From positions 186,001-250,000 of the forward strand of contig CAKTMC010000001.1 of assembly GCA_934573735.1 (NCBI GenBank): a stretch of 64,000 bases of DNA. The letters are read 5' to 3'. This DNA comes from an uncultured Oscillospiraceae bacterium. GTDB taxonomy: Bacteria > Bacillota > Clostridia > Oscillospirales > Oscillospiraceae. The translations under genes were made by a program, and so were the position numbers. The notes below the pieces were generated by a model. The model was not told where the DNA came from. It worked only from the letters and a program-made list of their open reading frames with translations, and ran no database searches. Shown here in pieces: positions 16,993 to 26,041 of this stretch. Within the stretch, counting starts at the first letter, position 1. Every line of letters starts with the position of its first letter.

Positions 16993-18171
16993 ATGTCCGG
17001 AGTTATTTCAAGAGGTGTACGCGCCCCCATCATCCGTGAGGGCGACGATATTGTCAAAATAGTTGCCGATTCCGTCACTGCGGCGATGGAAGAGGACGGC
17101 TTCAAGCTGCATGAGCGTGACGTCGTGGCAGTCACGGAGTCCGTGGTCGCGCGCGCTGATGGCAACTATGCGTCGGCGGACGACATAGCAGCCGATGTCA
17201 AGACCAAGCTCGGCGGCGGCACGGTCGGCGTGGTGTTCCCCATTCTCTCCCGCAACCGCTTTGCCATATGCCTGCGCGGTATTGCCCGCGGCAGCAAAAA
17301 GGTAGTTCTTATGCTCTCCTACCCCTCCGACGAGGTAGGCAATCATCTGTTCGATGAGGACGTGCTGGACGACAGCGGCGTCAATCCCTATACGGACGTG
17401 CTCAGCCTTGCCGATTACCGCAAGTATTTCGGCTATGTGAAGCACCCCTTCACCGGTGTAGACTACGTCGAATACTACGAGTCCGTCATCCGCGAGGAGG
17501 GCGCCGAGGCAGAGCTTATATTCGCAAACCACGCCGAGGCAATTGTCAAGTACGCGGATAATATTATCTGCTGCGATATCCACAGCCGTGAGCGCTCCGT
17601 CCGCCGCATCAAGGCGGCAGGCGGTAAAAACGTGCTGACCCTGTGCGACATTCTCAACGCCTCCGTAAACGGCAGCGGCTGGTGTCAGTACGGTCTGCTC
17701 GGCTCGAACAAGGCGACCGAGGATAAGGTCAAGCTTTTCCCGAGGAACGCCCAGGCCGTGGCAGAGGGCATACAGGCGGAGCTGCTTGAGCGCACCGGCG
17801 TCAAGGTCGAGGCCATGGTCTACGGTGACGGCGCATTCAAGGACCCGATGGGCAAGATTTGGGAGCTTGCTGACCCCGTGGTCAGCCCCGGCTTTACCTC
17901 CGGTCTTGTCGGTCTGCCGAACGAGCTCAAGCTCAAATATCTGGCAGATAACGATTTTGCCGCGCTCTCCGGTGATGAGCTCAAGGCCGCAATCAAGGAG
18001 TCTATCCGCAAGAAGGACTCAAATCTCAAGGGCAGCATGGCCTCCGAGGGCACTACCCCGCGCCGCCTGACGGATCTTCTTGGCTCTCTCTGCGACCTGA
18101 CCAGCGGCAGCGGCGATAAGGGCACCCCGATAATCGTTGTGCAGAACTATTTCTCCAACTACGCCGAATAA
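16993..18171 (+). CDS. CofE-like protein (coenzyme F420-0:gamma-glutamyl ligase family)
   Basis: The 392-residue protein has the CofE-type beginning (VISRGVRAPIIREGDDI, then VVAVTESVVARADGNY) and the family segment GDGAFKDPMGKIWELADP. CofE adds glutamates to coenzyme F420-0 in archaea and actinobacteria. In Clostridia similar proteins occur without an F420 pathway, so the real substrate is open; an amide or peptide ligation is the conservative guess. AGGAGG precedes the ATG. The gene is monocistronic with its own terminator. No cofC, cofD or deazaflavin synthase gene is seen in the window. Confidence 0.75.
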   Translation: MSGVISRGVRAPIIREGDDIVKIVADSVTAAMEEDGFKLHERDVVAVTESVVARADGNYASADDIAADVKTKLGGGTVGVVFPILSRNRFAICLRGIARGSKKVVLMLSYPSDEVGNHLFDEDVLDDSGVNPYTDVLSLADYRKYFGYVKHPFTGVDYVEYYESVIREEGAEAELIFANHAEAIVKYADNIICCDIHSRERSVRRIKAAGGKNVLTLCDILNASVNGSGWCQYGLLGSNKATEDKVKLFPRNAQAVAEGIQAELLERTGVKVEAMVYGDGAFKDPMGKIWELADPVVSPGFTSGLVGLPNELKLKYLADNDFAALSGDELKAAIKESIRKKDSNLKGSMASEGTTPRRLTDLLGSLCDLTSGSGDKGTPIIVVQNYFSNYAE

Positions 18172-18210
18172 TATATCGAATAATATATACTATATAATAA
18201 TTATCTTGAG

Positions 18211-18238
18211 CCCCTGCCGTGCAGTAGCACGGCAGGGG
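18211..18238 (+). terminator. Terminator of the CofE-like gene
   Basis: CCCCTGCCGTGC and its exact complement around the loop AGTA. Confidence 0.85.
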
Positions 18239-18335
18239 ATTTGTACTGTCAACAAACATTGTCCCATCGTCTATCATGCCGAGCATACGGAGCAGCGAGG
18301 GCGCTTGCGGTCAGGATCCGCCTCGAATATAACAA

Positions 18336-18367
18336 ACCACCCCTGTGCATAATCGCGCAAGGGTGGT
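18336..18367 (-). terminator. Terminator of typA
   Basis: A long stem from ACCACCC to GGGTGGT with one internal mismatch lies just past the typA stop. Confidence 0.75.
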
Positions 18368-18373
18368 TTAATC

Positions 18374-20194
18374 TTACTTATTTCTCATTATGGTCTTCAT
18401 GCGCAGGCTGTGGTCAAGGATGCTCTTGCGCAGGCGGAGATTTTTCGGCGTGACCTCAAGCAGCTCGTCGTCGGCAAGGAACTCAAGGCACTGCTCAAGA
18501 CTCATCTGTCTGGGCGGGATGAGGCGCAGAGCCTCGTCGGAGCCGGAGGCACGGGTATTCGTGAGGTGCTTGGTGCGGCAGACGTTTACAGGCACGTCGT
18601 CCTGCTTCGGGCATACGCCGACGACCATACCGGCATAGACCTTTGTGCCCGGAGTAATAAACATCTGACCGCGCTCCTGCGCGTTCCAGATACCGTATGC
18701 CACGGCCTCGCCGGTCTCAAAGGCGATGAGAGAGCCGGTGCTGCGGCGGGCGATATCGCCCTTATACACATCATACTTTTCAAATACGGAGGCCAGAATA
18801 CCCTCGCCCTTGGTATCGGTCAAAAACTCGTTGCGGTAGCCGAACAGTCCGCGGGAGGGAACCAAGAATTCCATCTTCATGCGGTTGCCCACGGGGGTCA
18901 TCTCAAGGAACTCACCCTTGCGGGCGCCGAGCTTCTCCATGACGGAGCCCATGGAATCCTGCGGCACATCGACGACAACGCGCTCGATGGGCTCGCACTT
19001 CTTGCCGTCAATCTCCTGATACAGCACGCGCGGGGGCGAGACCTGGAACTCGTAGCCCTCACGGCGCATAGTCTCGATGAGTATGGACAGGCTCATTTCG
19101 CCGCGACCGGCGACATTAAAGCTGTCGGTGCTGTCGGCAATGTCGGTCACGCGGAGAGAAACGTCCTTGAGGGTTTCGCGGACAAGACGCTCACGAATCT
19201 GGCGGGAGGTGACGAACTTGCCCTCACGGCCGGCAAAGGGGCTGTTGTTGACGGAGAAGGTCATCTCCAGCGTCGGAGCGCTTATCTTCACGAAGGGCAG
19301 AGGCTCTGCCGCGCCGCGTGCGCATATCGTGTCGCCTATCGTGACGTCGCCGATACCGCTCATGGCGATGATGTTGCCCGCGCCCGCCTCGGTCACGGGA
19401 ATTCTGTTGAGTCCCTCAAACTGATAGAGGGAGACTGCCTTGGCCTTCATCGTGGGCTCGTCGGCCGTGTGATAGTTGCAGACCTCTATCTCCTGGTTCT
19501 GCTTGATAACGCCGCGCTCTATACGACCTATGGCTATGCGTCCCACATACTCGTTATAGTCAACGCTTGATACGAGCATCTGGAAGGGGGCGTCAAGGTT
19601 CATCTCCGGTGAGGGGATGTACTCAAGGATGGTGTTAAAGAGAGGCTTGAGGTCGGTGCCGGGAACATCGGGCGAATAGCTTGCAGTGCCCTGACGGCCG
19701 GAGCAGAACAGCATCGGGGAATCAAGCTGCTCGTCGGTCGCATCGAGATCCATCAGAAGCTCCAAAACCTCGTCCACGACCTCGTGTACGCGCTGGTCGG
19801 GGCGGTCTATCTTGTTGACAACAACGATGACGCGGTGTCCGAGCTCCAGTGCGCGGCTGAGCACGAAGCGGGTCTGCGGCATGGGGCCCTCGGCAGCGTC
19901 AACAAGCAGGATAACGCCGTTTACCATCTTGAGCACGCGCTCCACCTCGCCGCCGAAGTCGGCGTGACCCGGGGTGTCAACTATATTTATCTTGGTGTCG
20001 CCGTACCAGACGGCGGTATTTTTTGCCATTATCGTAATTCCGCGCTCACGCTCAAGGTCGTTCGAGTCCATGACGCGGTCAACCACTTCCTGATTTTCGC
20101 GGTAGACGCCGGACTGCTTGAGCATCTCATCGACAAGCGTAGTCTTGCCGTGGTCAACGTGAGCAATTATGGCTATATTTCTAAGTTTGTCCAT
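18374..20194 (-). CDS. typA: Ribosome-associated GTPase TypA/BipA
   Basis: TypA is a translational GTPase involved in ribosome assembly and stress adaptation. The 606-residue protein has G1 AHVDHGKTTL at 11-20, the switch II motif DTPGHADF, and NKIDRPDQR. The BipA-specific C-terminal half includes SRGLFGYRNEFLTDTKGEG. The length is typical of the family. The gene is monocistronic with its own promoter and terminator. Confidence 0.96.
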   Translation of the reverse strand: MDKLRNIAIIAHVDHGKTTLVDEMLKQSGVYRENQEVVDRVMDSNDLERERGITIMAKNTAVWYGDTKINIVDTPGHADFGGEVERVLKMVNGVILLVDAAEGPMPQTRFVLSRALELGHRVIVVVNKIDRPDQRVHEVVDEVLELLMDLDATDEQLDSPMLFCSGRQGTASYSPDVPGTDLKPLFNTILEYIPSPEMNLDAPFQMLVSSVDYNEYVGRIAIGRIERGVIKQNQEIEVCNYHTADEPTMKAKAVSLYQFEGLNRIPVTEAGAGNIIAMSGIGDVTIGDTICARGAAEPLPFVKISAPTLEMTFSVNNSPFAGREGKFVTSRQIRERLVRETLKDVSLRVTDIADSTDSFNVAGRGEMSLSILIETMRREGYEFQVSPPRVLYQEIDGKKCEPIERVVVDVPQDSMGSVMEKLGARKGEFLEMTPVGNRMKMEFLVPSRGLFGYRNEFLTDTKGEGILASVFEKYDVYKGDIARRSTGSLIAFETGEAVAYGIWNAQERGQMFITPGTKVYAGMVVGVCPKQDDVPVNVCRTKHLTNTRASGSDEALRLIPPRQMSLEQCLEFLADDELLEVTPKNLRLRKSILDHSLRMKTIMRNK

Positions 20195-20236
20195 TTATCG
20201 CAACTCCCTTGCGCAAAATTATGTTTCTGATACATT

Positions 20237-20281
20237 TTCAACACAAAGTTGAATTTTAACACCAGTCGGGCTAAAAATCAA
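20237..20281 (-). promoter_or_regulatory. Promoter of typA with an overlapping palindrome
   Basis: TTGATT (20276-20281), a 17-bp spacer and TAAAAT (20253-20258) on the minus strand. The inverted repeat TTCAAC-ACAAA-GTTGAA (20237-20253) covers the start-site region and could be an operator or a 5' stem. Confidence 0.6.
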
Positions 20282-20328
20282 CACATATACGCAAAATTTA
20301 TTGATTTTTCAGCAATTTATCTTTTTAA

Positions 20329-20357
20329 TTGAAAAAAACGGGCGCTTGTATTATAAT
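20329..20357 (+). promoter_or_regulatory. Promoter of yfbR
   Basis: TTGAAA (20329-20334), a 17-bp spacer and TATAAT (20352-20357). Confidence 0.8.
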
Positions 20358-20384
20358 TATCGAAAATAATATTAGGAGAAAATC

Positions 20385-20972
20385 ATGAGCGAAAACTTTT
20401 TTGCATACATATCCCGTATGCGCTTTATCGTCCGCTGGAGCCTGATGCGCAATTCCCTGCCCGAGAACATTCAGGAGCACAGCCACATGGTCGCCGTCAT
20501 AGCGCACGCACTCGGCGTTATTCGGCGCGATATCTTCGGTATCCCCTGTGACCCGAACGAGGCCGCTGTTGTGGCGCTCTTTCACGACAGCTCCGAGATA
20601 CTGACGGGCGATTTGCCCACGCCGATAAAGTATCACAGCGAGGATATCAAGGGCGCATACCGGCAGGTGGAGCATCTGGCCTGCAATATGCTGCTCGACA
20701 CGCTGCCCGACGAGCTGCGCGGCTCATATGAGACGCTGCTGACAGGCGAGGCGCAGGAGCGTCTGCACGATATCGTCAAGGCGGCGGACAAGCTCTCTGC
20801 ATATATAAAGTGCATCGAGGAGCGCAAGGTCGGCAACAACGAGTTTCTCTCCGCCGAGAAGCAGAACCGCAAGCAGCTTGAGGCAAGCCCGCTGCCCGAG
20901 GTGCGTTATTTTATGGAGCATTTTATTCCCGCCTTCGAGCTTACGCTCGATGAGCTGGGGACGATTGGATAA
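20385..20972 (+). CDS. yfbR: YfbR-like 5'-deoxynucleotidase (HD domain)
   Basis: The 195-residue protein is a metal-dependent HD-domain phosphohydrolase. It should remove phosphate from deoxynucleoside 5'-monophosphates and so help balance dNTP pools. Metal ligands are visible as H32/H34 in EHSHMVAVIAHAL, H67-D68 in FHDSSEI, and the downstream D in VKAADKLSAYIKC. The YfbR-specific loop GDLPTPIKYH is intact. It is followed after 15 bp by a DUF896 gene in the same transcript. Confidence 0.88.
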   Translation: MSENFFAYISRMRFIVRWSLMRNSLPENIQEHSHMVAVIAHALGVIRRDIFGIPCDPNEAAVVALFHDSSEILTGDLPTPIKYHSEDIKGAYRQVEHLACNMLLDTLPDELRGSYETLLTGEAQERLHDIVKAADKLSAYIKCIEERKVGNNEFLSAEKQNRKQLEASPLPEVRYFMEHFIPAFELTLDELGTIG

Positions 20973-20987
20973 GCAGGAGGTTTTATC

Positions 20988-21206
20988 ATGGAACAGACTA
21001 AGCTTGACAGAATAAACGAGCTTGCGCGGCTGGCAAAGACCCGTGCGCTGAGCGATGCGGAGCGGTTAGAGCGCGCCGAGCTTCGTAAGGAGTATATCGA
21101 GGAGTGGCGGCGCGGCGCGATGGAGGTCCTTGACAACACCTATGTCGTCACGCCCGACGGCGTAAAGCATAAGCTGCAAAGGCGCGATGAAAAGGGCGCA
21201 AAATAA
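20988..21206 (+). CDS. DUF896 (YnzC/UPF0291) small protein
   Basis: The 72-residue, highly charged helical protein has the family pattern KLDRINELARLAKTRALSDAE followed by ERAELRKEYIEEWR. The structure known for the family is a helical hairpin; in Bacillus subtilis the YneA operon carries a relative. Its function is not established. AGGAGG precedes the ATG. It is the last gene of the yfbR transcript. Confidence 0.85.
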   Translation: MEQTKLDRINELARLAKTRALSDAERLERAELRKEYIEEWRRGAMEVLDNTYVVTPDGVKHKLQRRDEKGAK

Positions 21207-21230
21207 AGCTTATAATATACTATATAAAAA

Positions 21231-21266
21231 TTGGAGAACCGCCGTCACTTCTCCGATTTTTTGAGC
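21231..21266 (+). terminator. Terminator after the DUF896 gene
   Basis: TTGGAGAA pairs with TTCTCCGA, followed by six Ts. A second stem (GATGAGCTT with AAGCTCATC, about 21311-21338) of unknown role lies further on. Confidence 0.75.
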
Positions 21267-21363
21267 CTTAAAAAGTGCTTCGCTTTATTGCATAAGCCCC
21301 TCACAGTGTACGATGATGAGCTTTTCGCCATTTATAAGCTCATCATAGACACCTCCTCATAAT

Positions 21364-21409
21364 CAAAAACCTCTCCCTACTATATAATATAGCAGAGAGA
21401 GGTTTTTAT
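21364..21409. terminator. Terminator downstream of spoIVB
   Basis: AAAAACCTCTC and GAGAGGTTTTT flank a 20-base A/T-rich loop, so the stem can work in both directions. Confidence 0.7.
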
Positions 21410-21410
21410 C

Positions 21411-22409
21411 TTACGCTGCCTGTTCTCTTATGCCTGCCGTCTCGAGCATATCATAGATGCCGATGCCGAAGCCCTTTGCCGGGTCGGAGACGAATACATG
21501 CGTCACCGCGCCGACGAGCTTGCCGTCCTGCATGACGGGGCTGCCGCTCATACCCTGGACAATGCCGCCGGTCATGGAGCGAAGCTCCGGGTCGGTCACG
21601 GTCAGCATCATGCGCTGCCCCTCCGGCTCATTATAGATACGGTTTATCTCCGCACCGTATTCTCTTGCCTCGCGTCCGTTCACGGTGCTGATTATCGTGG
21701 CGGCGCCGGTGTGCATCTCGCCCGTCTCGACAATGACTCTGCCGATTTGCGTGAACACATGACCGTAAATGCCAAGCTCGGTATTGCGCTCGACGCTGCC
21801 CAGCGTCCTGCCCGTGTCGGCACAGCCGTTCAGCTCACCGGGCTTGCCGGAGCTTCCCGGCACGACGCTGACTATCTCGGCGTCGCTTATGCTGCCCTCG
21901 CGCAGCGGAAGCAGCAGCTCCGCGTCACTGTCGCTGATGCTGTGACCGAGCGCGCCGTAAACACCGCTGTCGGGGTCAACAAAGGTCAGCGTGCCGATAC
22001 CGGAAATGCCGTCGCGCAGCCACATACCGAGCATCCACTGTCCCTCGCTCGACCGCACCGGCTGCACAGTATAGCTACCGGACGCGCCGCCGCGCTCGAC
22101 GGTCACGGTCACAGGCTCACCGTCCAGCTCGCCCACGGCATTGACAAAGTCCTGCGCGGAATCAAGCTCGCGTCCGCCCACGCCGATAATCAGGTCACCC
22201 TTGCAGATGCCCGCATCGCCGGCAGGACAGCGCTCACCCTCCGCCGTCGCTATCTCCGTCAATCCCGCGACGAGCACTCCGCGCGTGCTTATCTGTATGC
22301 CGACCGCCTGCCCGCCGAGCAAAAGCTCCTGCGCGAAGGCCGCCGTACACAGCGCCGCCGCCAGCAGCGGACAGAGCGTGAGCGTCAGAATAATTTTTTT
22401 CCAGCCCAT
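21411..22409 (-). CDS. spoIVB: SpoIVB-type serine peptidase (S55)
   Basis: SpoIVB is secreted from the forespore and triggers sigma-K activation through the SpoIVFB complex. The 332-residue protein begins with a secretion signal ending near AFA-QE. A PDZ-like domain lies at about 45-115 (GDLIIGVGGRELDS). The S55 peptidase domain shows the catalytic His in GALGHSIS (H156) and the serine motif GMSGSP (286-291). It is shorter than the 425-residue Bacillus protein, mostly in the N-terminal region. It follows mscS after about 100 bp. Confidence 0.9.
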   Translation of the reverse strand: MGWKKIILTLTLCPLLAAALCTAAFAQELLLGGQAVGIQISTRGVLVAGLTEIATAEGERCPAGDAGICKGDLIIGVGGRELDSAQDFVNAVGELDGEPVTVTVERGGASGSYTVQPVRSSEGQWMLGMWLRDGISGIGTLTFVDPDSGVYGALGHSISDSDAELLLPLREGSISDAEIVSVVPGSSGKPGELNGCADTGRTLGSVERNTELGIYGHVFTQIGRVIVETGEMHTGAATIISTVNGREAREYGAEINRIYNEPEGQRMMLTVTDPELRSMTGGIVQGMSGSPVMQDGKLVGAVTHVFVSDPAKGFGIGIYDMLETAGIREQAA

Positions 22410-22510
22410 CTTATCCCTCCTCCTGTTTTTTGCTGCAAGGATAAGTATGTGCCGAAGCGCGCAGAATAAAGGCGGGGATGAGTGCTAATCGGAGAAGTTT
22501 TTGTCAGCGC

Positions 22511-23344
22511 TTATTTTTCCAAAATATGCACGTTCATGTGCTCATAGCTCATCTCAACGCCATGCGCGGCAAAGCACTCGCGGACACGCTCATTCATGCC
22601 GTAATGCACCGACCAGTAATCCGAGTTCTGGCACCAGATACGCACAAGATACTCAATACTACTGCTTTTGTACGCGCTGAGAGCGATAAAGGGCGCAGGC
22701 TCCGCGCTTATTCTCTCGTCGGCGGCTATTGCGTCCATAATTGCGGCCTTGACCTCCGCAGTCGGCGCGTCATAGCTTGCCTCAAAGCGCATATCCACGC
22801 GGCGCATCGGCTCCTTGCTGTAGTTTATGACCGAGGACGAGGTCACATCCCCGTTCGGTATGCTGATGACGGAATTGTCCCCGGTGTCCATGACGGTATA
22901 AAACATCCCGACAATTTTTATCGTGCCGGCTTTGCCGCCGATATCCACAAAATCTCCCGCGGTGAAGGGCTTTGCCATCAAGAGCGTCACGCCGGAAAAG
23001 AGGTTTGACATTATATTCTGTATCGACAGCGACAGCGCAAGACCTGCTATACTGACGAGCGCCACGAGAGAGGTCGTCGGTATGCCGAGGCTGTCCGCCA
23101 CGATTATACCCGTGATTATCCACATCGCCGCCCGAATGACCGAGCGGATGAAGCCGCGCAGAGCGCCGTCAAGCCGCTTGGAGTTTGCAAGCGCCTTGTC
23201 CGTGAGCTTCATCAAAAGCCATATGCATAAAAGGCAGACCACCAGCGCAAACACGCCGGAGAGAAGCTTATCCAGCGCGAGCGAGCCGATAGAAATTTTT
23301 GACAGTTCCTTGCTTATCGCGTTTACGTCAAGAATATCTTCCAT
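22511..23344 (-). CDS. Small-conductance mechanosensitive channel (MscS family)
   Basis: The 277-residue membrane protein has about three N-terminal hydrophobic segments. They are followed by the pore-lining and beta-domain signature SLSIQNIMSNLFSG and GDFVDIGGKAGTIKIVG. The C-terminal alpha-beta domain is normal. MscS channels release solutes on sudden hypo-osmotic shock. The gene lies 24 bp after ruvX and is probably cotranscribed with it. Confidence 0.9.
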   Translation of the reverse strand: MEDILDVNAISKELSKISIGSLALDKLLSGVFALVVCLLCIWLLMKLTDKALANSKRLDGALRGFIRSVIRAAMWIITGIIVADSLGIPTTSLVALVSIAGLALSLSIQNIMSNLFSGVTLLMAKPFTAGDFVDIGGKAGTIKIVGMFYTVMDTGDNSVISIPNGDVTSSSVINYSKEPMRRVDMRFEASYDAPTAEVKAAIMDAIAADERISAEPAPFIALSAYKSSSIEYLVRIWCQNSDYWSVHYGMNERVRECFAAHGVEMSYEHMNVHILEK

Positions 23345-23368
23345 TGTATTTTCCCCCGGAATTTATAT

Positions 23369-23776
23369 TTATATGCTCCCGAGATAGCCCTCGAGTATAA
23401 GGCTTGCCGCGACCGCGTCCACGGTTTTGCGGTGCTTTTTCTCTTTTTTGCCGCTGGCGTGCAAAATCGCGTGCGCCTCTATGCTGCTGCGCCGCTCATC
23501 CCACAAAACGACCGGCAAGCCGGACTCCGCCTCGAGCATAGCCTTAAACTCCCGGCTCTTCTCCGCACGCGGTCCCTCGCTGCCGTCCATATTCTTCGGC
23601 AGCCCGAGCACCAGCCGCTCCACGCCGCGCTCCTTGGCGGCCTCGGCTATACGCAGTGCGGCGCGCTCCATGTTCCATTCCTCCATCGTCCATGCCTCGC
23701 CGCAGAGTATGCCCATCGCATCCGACACCGCAAGCCCTATGCGCGCATCGCCGAAATCTATTGCCATTATTCTCAT
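23369..23776 (-). CDS. ruvX: RuvX/YqgF Holliday-junction resolvase-like protein
   Basis: The 135-residue RNase H-fold protein begins MRIMAIDFGDARIGLAVSD with the catalytic-type Asp at residue 7. It contains LVLGLPKNMDGSEG and DERRSSIEA, then the C-terminal acidic motif KTVDAVAASLIL. YqgF proteins act on Holliday junctions or in 16S rRNA 5' processing, and are usually essential. Its own promoter lies upstream; mscS and perhaps spoIVB follow. Confidence 0.93.
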   Translation of the reverse strand: MRIMAIDFGDARIGLAVSDAMGILCGEAWTMEEWNMERAALRIAEAAKERGVERLVLGLPKNMDGSEGPRAEKSREFKAMLEAESGLPVVLWDERRSSIEAHAILHASGKKEKKHRKTVDAVAASLILEGYLGSI

Positions 23777-23812
23777 ATACAGCCTCCGTAAATATATCTG
23801 TGCTATTTTATA

Positions 23813-23841
23813 ACTATATCACGCTTTTTCGTCTATCGCAA
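23813..23841 (-). promoter_or_regulatory. Promoter of ruvX-mscS
   Basis: TTGCGA (23836-23841), a 17-bp spacer and TATAGT (23813-23818) on the minus strand. Confidence 0.65.
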
Positions 23842-23844
23842 CTA

Positions 23845-23873
23845 TTGACTATTTCGCGCACAGGGGATAAACT
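23845..23873 (+). promoter_or_regulatory. Promoter of the AEC transporter gene
   Basis: TTGACT (23845-23850), a 17-bp spacer and TAAACT (23868-23873), partly overlapping the divergent ruvX promoter. Confidence 0.6.
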
Positions 23874-23903
23874 CATCGGGTAAAATCAAGTGAGGCGTAT
23901 ATA

Positions 23904-24842
23904 ATGAGTAATTTTGAAGTGTGCTTCGGCGCGGTGTTTCCGCTGCTGGTGATAATGGCGATAGGCTTTCTGAGCAGGAAAATTGGGCTTGTCGGGGCAA
24001 AAGACGTTGAAAAAATGAACGCGGTGATGTTCCGCGTCTTTCTGCCGCTGCTGCTTTTCAATCAGATATATAACTCCGATTTGTCAAGCGCAATAAAACC
24101 TAAGCTTTTGATTTTTGCCTTTTGCTCCGTGCTTGCGGCCTTTGCGCTGAGTATTCTGCTTGCGCGTATTTTTATCAAAAATCAGGCGCAGCGCAGCGTG
24201 GTCATTCAGGGTATATACCGTTCAAATTTTGTTATAATCGGTATTCCCATAGTTAAAAGTCTGATAGAGGGCGCGGATCTCGGCGCCGTGTCCGTTATGC
24301 TGGCGCTCGTCGTGCCGACATATAATGTTCTCGCGGTGCTGATTTTGGAGCTTTACTCCGAAAAACATGAGAGCATCTGGCATATAATCTCGGATATATT
24401 CAAAAATCCGCTGATAATAGGCTCTGTCTGCGGTATTGCTTTACTTGTTTTAGGCTGGAGACTGCCCGCGCCGCTTGAGTCGGTAATTAGCTCGATGAGC
24501 GGAGTCGGAAGCCCGATGATGCTGTTTTTGCTCGGCGCGTTTTTTGAGTTCGGGCGTATGCGGCAGCATATTTTCCCCTTGGTCTTTGCCGTTTTGGGGA
24601 GACTTGTTTTAATTCCGGGGATATTCCTGACGCTCGGCGCGCTCATTGGCTTTCGCGGAGTAGAGTTTGCGGGGCTTATCGGAGTGTTCGCCTCCTCGAC
24701 TGCGGTTGCCTCGTTTACGATGGCGCAGCAGATGGGCGGAGACGCGGAGCTTGCGGGCGATATCGTCGTCGTGACGAGCGCATTGTGCCCGCTGACCTTA
24801 TTCTGCTGGAGTATGCTCTTCAAGAGTCTCGGTATGTTCTGA
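23904..24842 (+). CDS. AEC (auxin efflux carrier) family transporter
   Basis: The 312-residue protein has about ten hydrophobic segments in the two-half layout of the AEC family. It contains FLSRKIGLVGAKDVEKMN early and the conserved break-helix region SVMLALVVPTYNVLAVL. Bacterial members export or exchange carboxylates such as malate. The gene stands alone, so the substrate cannot be inferred. Confidence 0.85.
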   Translation: MSNFEVCFGAVFPLLVIMAIGFLSRKIGLVGAKDVEKMNAVMFRVFLPLLLFNQIYNSDLSSAIKPKLLIFAFCSVLAAFALSILLARIFIKNQAQRSVVIQGIYRSNFVIIGIPIVKSLIEGADLGAVSVMLALVVPTYNVLAVLILELYSEKHESIWHIISDIFKNPLIIGSVCGIALLVLGWRLPAPLESVISSMSGVGSPMMLFLLGAFFEFGRMRQHIFPLVFAVLGRLVLIPGIFLTLGALIGFRGVEFAGLIGVFASSTAVASFTMAQQMGGDAELAGDIVVVTSALCPLTLFCWSMLFKSLGMF

Positions 24843-24882
24843 AAATCCCCGTAAAATCAACGAAAAATCAATAAAAAACATC

Positions 24883-24911
24883 TTGACCTCTTGTCCGTGC
24901 TGTGGTATAGT
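24883..24911 (+). promoter_or_regulatory. Promoter of the rpmG-secE-nusG-rplKA operon
   Basis: TTGACC (24883-24888), a 17-bp spacer and TATAGT (24906-24911). The leader of about 120 nt contains the stem CCCGCG-TTC-CGCGGG just before the rpmG ribosome site. Confidence 0.8.
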
Positions 24912-25036
24912 ATGAATTACCTGTCGGATGAGAGGTTTGTTTTTGCGCGCTTTTTTGCCGCATAAGAGCTCTCGTCACAATACAGGGAGGCAATGCCCGC
25001 GTTCCGCGGGTAAATAAAATAGGAGGTGCCGAAAGA

Positions 25037-25198
25037 ATGGCTGCAGGCGCAAGAGTAAAAATCACACTCAGATGCGAAGAATGCAAGCAGAGGAACTACA
25101 ACACGGTCAAGAACAAGAAGAACACTTCTGACCGTTTGGAGCGCAGCAAATATTGCCCCTTCTGCAGAAAGCACACCAAGCACGTTGAGACTAAGTAA
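25037..25198 (+). CDS. rpmG: 50S ribosomal protein L33
   Basis: This 53-residue gene begins MAAGARVKITLRCEECKQRNY and ends KHTKHVETK. Two CxxC pairs (CEEC and CPFC) make it the zinc-binding form. AGGAGG lies 10 bases before the ATG. It is the usual first gene of the secE-nusG cluster in Firmicutes. Confidence 0.97.
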   Translation: MAAGARVKITLRCEECKQRNYNTVKNKKNTSDRLERSKYCPFCRKHTKHVETK

Positions 25199-25219
25199 CT
25201 TCTGAAAGGATGCGTGAAA

Positions 25220-25492
25220 ATGGCTGACGAAAAGAAAATCAGCGCTGCCCCCGCAAAGGCAGTCACCGCCGTTAAGAAGGACGACACCAAGCCCGGTTTC
25301 TTCAAGAGAATCGGCAAATGGTTCCGCGAGATGAAGAGCGAGCTGAAGAAGGTCATTTGGCCGACCGGCAAGCAGCTCACCAACAACACTCTCGTCTCCG
25401 TCGTAATGATGGTGGCTTCCGCAATAGTTCTCTGGGGATTCGACTGGCTGGCAAACGCGCTGGTCAAGGCGCTCCTTACACTGGCGGGTTGA
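25220..25492 (+). CDS. secE: Preprotein translocase subunit SecE
   Basis: SecE clamps the SecY channel. The 90-residue protein has a charged N-terminal extension (about 30 residues), the amphipathic segment FREMKSELKKVIWPTGKQL, and one transmembrane helix. The ATG at 25220 is preferred over the GTG at 25214 because the latter is only three bases from AAAGGA. Confidence 0.95.
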   Translation: MADEKKISAAPAKAVTAVKKDDTKPGFFKRIGKWFREMKSELKKVIWPTGKQLTNNTLVSVVMMVASAIVLWGFDWLANALVKALLTLAG

Positions 25493-25496
25493 TAAC

Positions 25497-26021
25497 ATGG
25501 CGGAAGACGCAAAATGGTACGTTGTTCATACCTATTCAGGCTATGAAAACGCAGTAGCCGCAGCGGTTATGAAGGCTGCGGAAAACCGCAGGATGACTGA
25601 TTTGATAAAAGAAGTCAACATCCCTCTTGAGACCGTCACCGAGATTACCGACGGCAAGGAAAAGACCGTTGAACGCAAGGTCTTTCCGGGCTACGTTCTC
25701 GTCAAGATGATTCTCACGGATGAGAGCTGGCATCTTATTCACAACGTCCGCGGTGCAACAGGCTTCGTAGGCTCCGATGGCAAGGCCATCCCCCTGACGG
25801 AGCAGGAAATCTATGACCTGGGTGTCGAGCATAAGGAGATCGTCCTGAGCTATCAGCTCGGCGATACCGTGCGTGTCACCGACGGGCCTCTGGTCGGCTT
25901 CAGCGGCGTCGTGGACGAGCTTGAGCCCGATAAGGACAGAGTCCGCGTTGTGGTTTCCATGTTCGGCCGAGAGACTCCGGTTGATCTGGAGCTTGATCAG
26001 GTCGAAGTAATTAAAGACTAA
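25497..26021 (+). CDS. nusG: Transcription termination/antitermination protein NusG
   Basis: NusG binds RNA polymerase and links it to Rho or ribosomes. The 174-residue protein has the NGN domain (WYVVHTYSGYENAV and FPGYVLVKMILTDESWH), VRGATGFVGS, and the KOW domain (GDTVRVTDGPLVGFSG). It lies 4 bp after secE, the standard arrangement. Confidence 0.97.
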   Translation: MAEDAKWYVVHTYSGYENAVAAAVMKAAENRRMTDLIKEVNIPLETVTEITDGKEKTVERKVFPGYVLVKMILTDESWHLIHNVRGATGFVGSDGKAIPLTEQEIYDLGVEHKEIVLSYQLGDTVRVTDGPLVGFSGVVDELEPDKDRVRVVVSMFGRETPVDLELDQVEVIKD

Positions 26022-26041
26022 TAAGAAAGAGGTGCTGTAAA

